In this document: positions 58,929 through 64,000 of the stretch, piece after piece
Position numbering within the stretch: position 1 is the first letter of the stretch
Layout: each line of letters opens with the position of its first letter
From: Desulfurococcus sp.
GTDB taxonomy: Archaea; Thermoproteota; Thermoprotei_A; Sulfolobales; Desulfurococcaceae
DNA: 64,000 nt
Direction of reading: 5' to 3'
Assembly: GCA_026626905.1 (NCBI GenBank)
Contig: JAPNUX010000001.1
Location: 186,001-250,000 of the forward strand
Position numbers and translations under genes: made by a program
The notes under the pieces: model-generated
Told to the model about the DNA's origin: nothing
Databases searched by the model: none
The model's input: the letters and a program-made list of their open reading frames with translations, nothing else

Positions 58929-60227
58929 GTGGATGAGGGATGTTATTTAACACGTAAGCCTGGAACCCCTATACCTGTATCCAGCCTCCTAGTAGGCGAG
59001 AAGATAACTATAAGGGCTAGGATTAAACCATTAGGCTCCTCGAGAATCCTTCTGAGGGATCCCACAGGCGAGAGGATAGTAAAGCTGGCGGGAGGTAAAG
59101 CCCTCGAGATCCTCTCACTACCCTGCGAGACACTCGTGGAGATAACTGGAGTAGTAAACGGGGAGGAGCTTACTGTAGACGACTATAGTATTCTACACAA
59201 GCCTTTAAAACCCGAGGTACTCTGCGTTGACAGGATACCTGAGGATCCAGTCGAATATACTAGAAAATACCATGTATACGCTAGACACCCGGATATTCTG
59301 CGTGCAGTAAAAACCTACTCGGTTGTCTTGAAGTCATCTAGGAGCCTGCTGGATAAGCAGGGGTTCACGGAGCTCCCAGCTCCTATTATAGGGTATGCTA
59401 GCGATCCAGGCTTGCGGGGTGCTATAAAGGCTACTCTCCCCCTCTATGGAGGCGTCTACGAGATTCAAAGCAGCGTGATCATGTATAAGCAGCTGTATTC
59501 TTCGCTCCTCGGCAAAATATACTATGTGGCCAGAAACCTGAGGATCGAGCCTCCTGAGAACGCGGGTACAGGTAGACACCTCGTTGAGTTCACTCAGCTA
59601 GATGTTGAAGCCTCGCTCTCAACAGCTAGTGAAATGATGAAGCTAGCTGAGGAGGTAGTCTATAAGATAGTAAAACACATTCTCGACGACTACTACGAGC
59701 TACTCACCCCTAAGCAGGCAAGCTTCCTCGAGAAGGCTGTACCGAAACCCCCCTACCCGAGAGTAGACTATGATTCAGCAGTAGAACTCCTGGAGAGAAA
59801 GGGGTGTAGAGTCGAGCACGGTAGAGAGCTAAGCTTTAATGCTGAAGCACTACTCGGTGAAATCTACGGCACACCAGTATGGGTGCATGGATTCCCAGCC
59901 AGCAGTAGAGGATTCTACTACGTGGAGGATCCAGGGAAACCAGGATATAATGTAGACTACAACTTGATCATGCCTGGGCGGTCAGGCGAGATCCTCGATG
60001 GAGGATGCAGAGAGTACAGGTATGAGAAGCTAGTTGAAAAAATAAAACGCCATGGTGAACCCCTCGAGAAGTACAAGTGGTTCCTTGATCTAGCTGAAGC
60101 AGGCGGCATTCAGCCGTCGTGCGGGTGGGGGCTAGGCTTGGAGAGACTAGTTAAATTCATTCAGGGATTACAGCACGTAGCCTACGCTACACCACACCCG
60201 AGAATCCCGGGAGTCATAGGCCCCTAA
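58929..60227 (+). CDS. Class II tRNA synthetase of the Asn/Asp type
   Basis: About 432 residues. An N-terminal OB-fold (about 18-85: 'Ile-Arg-Ala-Arg-Ile-Lys-Pro...Leu-Arg-Asp-Pro-Thr-Gly') precedes a class IIb catalytic core: 'Glu-Leu-Pro-Ala-Pro-Ile', motif 2 with 'Arg-Asn-Leu-Arg-Ile-Glu-Pro...Arg-His-Leu-Val-Glu-Phe-Thr-Gln-Leu-Asp', and motif 3 'Gly-Trp-Gly-Leu-Gly-Leu-Glu-Arg-Leu'. Both catalytic Arg residues are present. It is best called an AsnRS or AsnRS-like protein. Archaeal AsnRS-related asparagine synthetases usually lack the OB-fold, which argues for a tRNA-charging role. GTG 58929 is preferred over TTG 58926; a TATA element near 58893-58899 implies a very short leader. Confidence 0.8.
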   Translation: MDEGCYLTRKPGTPIPVSSLLVGEKITIRARIKPLGSSRILLRDPTGERIVKLAGGKALEILSLPCETLVEITGVVNGEELTVDDYSILHKPLKPEVLCVDRIPEDPVEYTRKYHVYARHPDILRAVKTYSVVLKSSRSLLDKQGFTELPAPIIGYASDPGLRGAIKATLPLYGGVYEIQSSVIMYKQLYSSLLGKIYYVARNLRIEPPENAGTGRHLVEFTQLDVEASLSTASEMMKLAEEVVYKIVKHILDDYYELLTPKQASFLEKAVPKPPYPRVDYDSAVELLERKGCRVEHGRELSFNAEALLGEIYGTPVWVHGFPASSRGFYYVEDPGKPGYNVDYNLIMPGRSGEILDGGCREYRYEKLVEKIKRHGEPLEKYKWFLDLAEAGGIQPSCGWGLGLERLVKFIQGLQHVAYATPHPRIPGVIGP

Positions 60228-60460
60228 CCAGCAGCTATCTTCACTCTAAGCGCTACGAAGCCGCGTCCCATTATGAGACTACCAATGCTCTAGCGTTAAA
60301 CACCTAGGCTTTAAACGCATCTCCCTGGTTATCGATTACTTCCTGCAGGTTTTCACTATCAATGTATTCCTTGTTATATAAGCTCGAGAACTCTTCACCA
60401 TTCATTAGTGAGAAGTGTAGGCCATTAACTTACCCTCGAGCATCTCCTTAAGGCTTCATA

Positions 60461-60493
60461 AAGCTTTCTTCATTATGAAAGCTTTTTAATTAG
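60461..60493 (+). promoter_or_regulatory. Palindrome plus TATA-like run upstream of the beta-glycosidase
   Basis: The 309-nt spacer 60228-60536 holds no gene that I can see. Its main feature is AAGCTTTC-ttcattat-GAAAGCTT (60461-60484), an 8-bp perfect inverted repeat that runs directly into TTTTTAATTAG. The T-rich part can serve as a TATA box for the beta-glycosidase (start near 60513, leader of about 24 nt with GGTG at 60525-60528), making the palindrome a possible operator. A terminator for the upstream gene is the other reading but lies over 230 nt from its stop. Confidence 0.4.
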
Positions 60494-60536
60494 AAGCGCT
60501 TAATAGATCAGGAGAATTTATAGAGGTGTAATCTAG

Positions 60537-62015
60537 TTGTATGAATTCCCTAAGAACTTCATGCTAGGCTACTCCTGGGCAGGCTTCCAGTTCGAGATGG
60601 GCTTGAAGGGTAGCGAGGTACCAGGCAGTGACTGGTGGGTCTGGGTGCACGATAAGGAGAATATAGCAGCTGGGATTGTAAGCGGGGATCTACCGGAGAA
60701 CGGGCCTGCCTACTGGCATTTATACTCGAAGGATCACGATATAGCGGAGAAGCTCGGCATGAATGCTATGAGAGGCGGGATAGAGTGGGCTCGCATCTTC
60801 CCGGAGCCGACATTCGATGTAAAAGTGACTGTTGATAGAGATGAAGAAGGCAGAATAATTTCTATTGATATCCCTGAGAGCGCGTTAGAGGAGCTCGAGA
60901 AGAAGGCGGATATGGAGGCCCTCAAGCACTACAAGGAGATCTACTCGGATTGGAGGAGCCGGGGGAAGACTTTCATATTAAACCTCTACCACTGGCCTCT
61001 ACCTTTATGGCTACACGACCCTATAAAAGTACGCAAGCTTGGACCCGATAGAGCTCCAAGCGGGTGGCTTGATGATAGGAGTATAGTTGAGTTCGCGAAG
61101 TTCGCGGCTTTCATAGCCTACCATCTAGACGACTACGTGGATATGTGGAGCACTATGAACGAGCCGAACGTCGTCTACGAGCAGGGCTATAGCCGGCCTA
61201 AATCAGGCTTTCCACCCGGCTACTTAAGCCTTGAAGCTATGGAGAAGGCTAGACTCAACATTATATACGCTCACGCTAGAGCATACGATGCTATAAGAGA
61301 GCACTCGAAGAAGCCTGTGGGAGTAATCTACGCTTACGCTTGGCTTGACCCTCTAAGCGAGGGTATTGAGGAGGATGTTAGGAGGATAAGAGAAGGCAGC
61401 TACGGCTTCGTTGACTCTATATACTTCGGTGAGTCAAAGATTGTGGGTGAAGGGCGGAGAGAGCTGAAGGGGAGGCTCGACTGGCTTGGAGTAAACTACT
61501 ATTCAAGAATAGCTTTCGATAAAGTAGGCGGGCAGGTCACACCTGTACCCGGATACGGGTTTGCAGGGGTTAGAAAAGGCTACGCGAAGTCAGGGAGGCC
61601 TTGCAGCGACTTCGGATGGGAGATCTACCCGGAGGGCTTGGAGAAACTTCTCAGAGAACTCGGTGGGAGATACAAGCTCCCCATTATAGTGACAGAGAAT
61701 GGGATAGCTGATGAAGCTGATAGGTATAGACCCTACTATCTTGTAAGCCATCTTAAAGCCGTGCACGATGCAATCAAGGCAGGTGTTGATGTTAGAGGAT
61801 ACCTCCACTGGTCGCTAGTCGACAACTACGAGTGGGCTGAAGGCTTCAGAATGAGGTTCGGGCTGGTTAAAGTTGACTATGAGACCAAGAAACGGTACCT
61901 CAGGCCAAGCGCACTCGTATTCAGGGAGATAGCAACTCAGAAAGCAATACCAGAAGAACTAGAGCACTTAATAGACTTAAAGCCTATTCTAAGAGAAAAT
62001 CTAGTCCCGCTATAA
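60537..62015 (+). CDS. lacS: GH1 beta-glycosidase (LacS/Bgaly type)
   Basis: This 492-residue family 1 glycoside hydrolase hydrolyses beta-galactosides and beta-glucosides. Acid/base Glu209 in 'Thr-Met-Asn-Glu-Pro-Asn' and nucleophile Glu387 in 'Val-Thr-Glu-Asn-Gly' are intact, with the archaeal start 'Phe-Pro-Lys-Asn-Phe-Met-Leu-Gly-Tyr-Ser' and 'Ser-Asp-Trp-Trp-Val-Trp-Val-His-Asp'. Length and motifs match the Thermosphaera and Sulfolobus enzymes. There is no signal peptide, so it acts in the cytoplasm on imported oligosaccharides, perhaps those taken up by the sugar ABC importer at 32-36 kb. TTG start behind GGTG. Confidence 0.96.
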   Translation: MYEFPKNFMLGYSWAGFQFEMGLKGSEVPGSDWWVWVHDKENIAAGIVSGDLPENGPAYWHLYSKDHDIAEKLGMNAMRGGIEWARIFPEPTFDVKVTVDRDEEGRIISIDIPESALEELEKKADMEALKHYKEIYSDWRSRGKTFILNLYHWPLPLWLHDPIKVRKLGPDRAPSGWLDDRSIVEFAKFAAFIAYHLDDYVDMWSTMNEPNVVYEQGYSRPKSGFPPGYLSLEAMEKARLNIIYAHARAYDAIREHSKKPVGVIYAYAWLDPLSEGIEEDVRRIREGSYGFVDSIYFGESKIVGEGRRELKGRLDWLGVNYYSRIAFDKVGGQVTPVPGYGFAGVRKGYAKSGRPCSDFGWEIYPEGLEKLLRELGGRYKLPIIVTENGIADEADRYRPYYLVSHLKAVHDAIKAGVDVRGYLHWSLVDNYEWAEGFRMRFGLVKVDYETKKRYLRPSALVFREIATQKAIPEELEHLIDLKPILRENLVPL

Positions 62016-62039
62016 CCCCCGTAGAATAACCTTTTATTT

Positions 62040-62174
62040 TCACATACAGCCATAAAGGAAGGCGAGTCCCTCTCTCCTAAGAACTACCAGGCTTAGAGAA
62101 GCAAGCACGAGGAACCAGGTCACGAAGAATAATAGTGCATAGTAGGTTCTCAACCACGCAGACTCCTCGGGCAC
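62040..62174 (-). CDS. Putative 44-aa single-helix membrane microprotein
   Basis: This short minus-strand frame runs from GTG (62174) to TGA (62040). It encodes a polar start (Pro-Glu-Glu-Ser), one clean membrane helix (about residues 11-32) and a basic segment Arg-Arg-Glu followed by a short tail. A TATA-like TTTATTAAG lies about 26 nt upstream, so the message would begin at the GTG itself, the leaderless arrangement common in Crenarchaea. It could also be the decayed end of a larger membrane gene. Family unknown. Confidence 0.4.
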   Translation of the reverse strand: MPEESAWLRTYYALLFFVTWFLVLASLSLVVLRREGLAFLYGCM

Positions 62175-62241
62175 TATAATGCTAGGATTAGAGTAAACTT
62201 AATAAATGATATGTTTTACCAATAATATTAGGGTGGGAAAA

Positions 62242-62481
62242 TTGATTGAAAGTAAGGAATACATTGTACGTGTTAGTAGGAAAGGGCAGATTGTAATACC
62301 CGTCGAGGTACGCAGGGCCTTCGGTATCAAGGATAGAGTTGCCGTGAGAGTAGAGGATGGTGAAATCAAGATCATACCTGTAAAACCCATGGAAGAACTC
62401 TTTGGTGTTGATGGAGAAGCCATGAAGAGAGTTGCACTTGAAGTAAGTGAGGAGAGATTACGGGAGATAGAGAATGAGTAG
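62242..62481 (+). CDS. vapB: AbrB/SpoVT-type antitoxin VapB
   Basis: 79 residues. The swapped-hairpin AbrB motif 'Val-Ser-Arg-Lys-Gly-Gln-Ile-Val-Ile-Pro-Val-Glu-Val-Arg' lies near the N-terminus, and an acidic helical tail that would wrap the toxin lies at the C-terminus. TTG 62242 (behind GGGTGGG) is preferred over the frame start at 62206. It overlaps vapC by 8 nt, the standard antitoxin-toxin layout, and presumably binds its own promoter. Confidence 0.9.
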   Translation: MIESKEYIVRVSRKGQIVIPVEVRRAFGIKDRVAVRVEDGEIKIIPVKPMEELFGVDGEAMKRVALEVSEERLREIENE

Positions 62482-62875
62482 ATATGTTATTGATGCCGGC
62501 GTGCTTGCATTATACTTTGCGGGAGATGAACGAGTTAAGAATTACATGGATAGAGTTCTCAGAGGTATCGATGAAGGCTATATATGTGAAGTTAACCTAG
62601 CAGAATTCTACTATAAGACAGGGGAGATCCTTGGAGTAGAAGTCGCAGATATTAGGTATATATCGATAAGGAATTCTAGAATAAAACTGGTTCCAGTGCA
62701 AGGAGAACTCACTAGACAAGCTGCTAAGTATAAAATAATGTATGGGAGAAAGATATCGTTAGCTGACGCATTCCTCATAGCCTTAGCAAAAAAGATTAAC
62801 GGAATAGTATTAACAACTGATAAAAGAATAAAAGAGGTACTTGAAGACAAATGCATATACTTCAGTATAGATTAA
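62474..62875 (+). CDS. vapC: PIN-domain ribonuclease toxin VapC
   Basis: 133 residues with the four acidic PIN residues Asp7, Glu44, Asp98 and Asp116 in their normal contexts ('Val-Ile-Asp-Ala', 'Asn-Leu-Ala-Glu-Phe-Tyr', 'Leu-Ala-Asp-Ala-Phe', 'Thr-Thr-Asp-Lys'). It is a metal-dependent RNase that VapB should neutralise. The pair appears intact. A short hairpin with a T-run follows about 90 nt after the stop. Confidence 0.92.
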   Translation: MSRYVIDAGVLALYFAGDERVKNYMDRVLRGIDEGYICEVNLAEFYYKTGEILGVEVADIRYISIRNSRIKLVPVQGELTRQAAKYKIMYGRKISLADAFLIALAKKINGIVLTTDKRIKEVLEDKCIYFSID

Positions 62876-62962
62876 CACGTAGCTTAACTACCCTCAAGAC
62901 ACCAGTTCACCAGGCAACTTTCCACTCGTTGAGCTTGACTCAAGGTTTCTAACACTCCCTGA

Positions 62963-62987
62963 AATCCGCGAAGTCGGATTCTCTTTT
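62963..62987 (+). terminator. Hairpin with pyrimidine/T tract after vapBC
   Basis: AATCCG (62963-62968) and CGGATT (62975-62980) pair around a 6-nt loop and are followed by CTCTTTT. Archaeal termination relies mainly on the T-run, so this is a plausible end for the vapBC transcript; the hairpin may be incidental. Confidence 0.35.
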
Positions 62988-63053
62988 AATGAACCTACGT
63001 TATATCACCGCCCGAGAAGATAATACTTTGTTAAATCCTGGATCCTGCGGGAA

Positions 63054-63128
63054 CGGGCCCGCCGGGATTTGAACCCGGGTTCTCCGGCTCCGGAGGCCGG
63101 CGCCTTGTCCTGGCTGGGCTACGGGCCC
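63054..63128 (-). tRNA. tRNA-Arg (anticodon CCG)
   Basis: A complete 75-nt cloverleaf on the minus strand. Acceptor strands GGGCCCG/CGGGCCC (63128-63122 with 63061-63055) are perfect. There is a D-arm GCCC...AGGC, anticodon stem CCGGC/GCCGG around loop CTCCGGA (anticodon CCG, reading CGG), and a T-arm CCGGG-TTCAAAT-CCCGG. There is no intron and no encoded CCA; discriminator is G. A TATA-like TAAAATAAC on the minus strand (about 63155-63163) lies about 30 nt before the 5' end. Confidence 0.95.
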
Positions 63129-63255
63129 CGGTTGTCTCATTATTCTACTAAGGGTTATTTTAGCTAGCTGTTTGGCGTAGCGTATTACCATACCTGTTGT
63201 TTAAAAAGGGTTTTATGGGCGATGTGATGGCGGAATAACAGGGGGTTTAGGTTAG

Positions 63256-64000
63256 ATGTCTGCATCAATTAGTAGCTACAGAGGAGGCTTCTTCGGTAGG
63301 CTGCTAGGGGTGTTTAAGCCTAAGGATCCCTTTGTGAAGAGTATTGAGGAATCTATAGTCCTACTTGACAGGATGATTAGGAGTATTGAGTCCTCGAAGA
63401 AAGGCTTGGAGTTCACGCTTGAAGAGCATAAGAGGAAGATGAGGGTTACTGGGGGTCAGGATAAAGCTCTACAGGAGATTATAGACGAGGAGAATAAGAA
63501 TATAGCGGGGTACTTAAATCTCTTCACGAAAGTATACTATGATCTCATGAGGGTTAGACTCAGACTTGAAACTATAACCCAGGTTCAGGAGCCCATGAAG
63601 GTTCTCCCAGAGGTACTTGACGAATTGAAGAGGATTGAGCCGGATGTAGAGAAGATAAACCCGCAGCTACTCAGCTTGATGAGGATGATCGAGCAGAAGG
63701 TTGGAAGCATACAGCTGGCAACCGATAGCTCCACGCTACCGCAGGCTGTACTCAGCAAGTACATGGTGAGAGGAGAGCAGGTTCCTCAGCGAGTATCAAG
63801 CAGTATTGTAGAGGAGGTAGGTAGTAAGACTCCTGAGAAAATACCACTACCACCTGTAGAGTCAGGTAGACTTGAAAATAAGTCTCAGAGTACAGTTAGC
63901 GTTGAAGCCGGGTTAAAGCACGCCGAAGACTCCGGTACAGCTAGCCGTATTGAAGTACCAGTGCATGTTGTAGAACAGTGGATTCTCGCCGAGTTAAGAG
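63256..64000 (+). CDS. cdvB: ESCRT-III-like cell division protein CdvB, partial (right edge)
   Basis: The frame is open from ATG 63256 to the window end (248 codons, truncated by the window). A basic N-terminal stretch leads into helical, charged Snf7-like helices ('Glu-Glu-Ser-Ile-Val-Leu-Leu-Asp-Arg-Met-Ile-Arg'). A Pro-containing linker 'Glu-Lys-Ile-Pro-Leu-Pro-Pro-Val' near residue 197 resembles the MIM2 motif that binds the MIT domain of CdvC/Vps4. The final residues 'Val-Val-Glu-Gln-Trp-Ile-Leu-Ala-Glu-Leu' look like the start of the C-terminal winged helix that contacts CdvA in true CdvB. A TATA element (63200-63209) and GGGGG/AGG site precede it. cdvA is not upstream, where tRNA-Arg lies instead. 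Confidence 0.85.
   Translation, partial: MSASISSYRGGFFGRLLGVFKPKDPFVKSIEESIVLLDRMIRSIESSKKGLEFTLEEHKRKMRVTGGQDKALQEIIDEENKNIAGYLNLFTKVYYDLMRVRLRLETITQVQEPMKVLPEVLDELKRIEPDVEKINPQLLSLMRMIEQKVGSIQLATDSSTLPQAVLSKYMVRGEQVPQRVSSSIVEEVGSKTPEKIPLPPVESGRLENKSQSTVSVEAGLKHAEDSGTASRIEVPVHVVEQWILAELR

Overview
The window looks like chromosomal DNA of a hyperthermophilic crenarchaeon, most likely Desulfurococcales (Desulfurococcus/Thermosphaera-like). The evidence is an ESCRT-III-type cell-division gene (cdvB) at the right edge, an archaeal-type PheRS alpha subunit, TATA-box promoters in place of -10/-35 boxes, many GTG and TTG starts preceded by GGTG ribosome-binding sites, a GH1 beta-glycosidase of the Thermosphaera/Sulfolobus type, a CCA-less tRNA gene, and tightly overlapping operons. 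The genus is an inference; no rRNA is present.

Layout, left to right. 0-6.4 kb: an unassigned membrane protein, a hypothetical protein, a flavin-reductase-like protein, then a minimal type IV pilus cassette (pilin, secretion ATPase, TadC/GspF-like membrane protein). 6.4-13.4 kb: a nickel regulon, with an ECF-type Ni/Co transporter (CbiM/NikM, PDGLE protein, CbiQ, CbiO) divergent from nikR, then a four-repeat CRISPR-like array, then an FmdE-like protein and a FecBCD-type ABC transporter. Two 28-bp NikR-type operators (GTATTA-N16-TAATAC geometry) tie the two transport operons together. 13.6-18.4 kb: two pilin-like proteins, a hypothetical protein, NAD(P)HX repair enzyme Nnr, and an AIM24 gene interrupted by an in-frame TAA. 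18.5-26.1 kb: a nine-gene MoxR/DUF58/DUF4350/DUF4129-like/DUF1616 membrane operon. 26.1-30.2 kb: a candidate structured RNA, an ABC-2 exporter pair, and a radical SAM gene interrupted by an in-frame TAG.

30.3-41.3 kb: an amidohydrolase, a sugar ABC importer (binding protein, two permeases, MalK-like ATPase), an HEPN/MNT pair, a KaiC-like ATPase, and a four-gene flavin/Fe-S dehydrogenase resembling archaeal dye-linked L-proline dehydrogenase. 41.4-47.3 kb: moaA-C-D-E, a DUF89 phosphatase-like gene, a radical SAM protein and pheS. 47.3-52.6 kb: an oligopeptide-type ABC importer (ATPases, permeases, binding protein). 52.8-64 kb: a CitG-like protein, M29 aminopeptidase, ZPR1-like zinc protein, SplB-like radical SAM protein, a frameshifted PA14-domain gene, an HD phosphohydrolase, an AsnRS/AspRS-type synthetase, the beta-glycosidase, a probable 44-residue leaderless membrane microprotein, vapBC, tRNA-Arg(CCG) and the start of cdvB.

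The strongest observations are the NikR twin-operator regulon linking an ECF and a FecBCD-type importer, the solitary mini-CRISPR whose first repeat overlaps the nikR stop codon, and three genes each broken by a single event (TAA, TAG and a one-base frameshift) while the sequence on both sides stays intact. All function calls come from reading protein sequences and motifs by eye; no database search was run.
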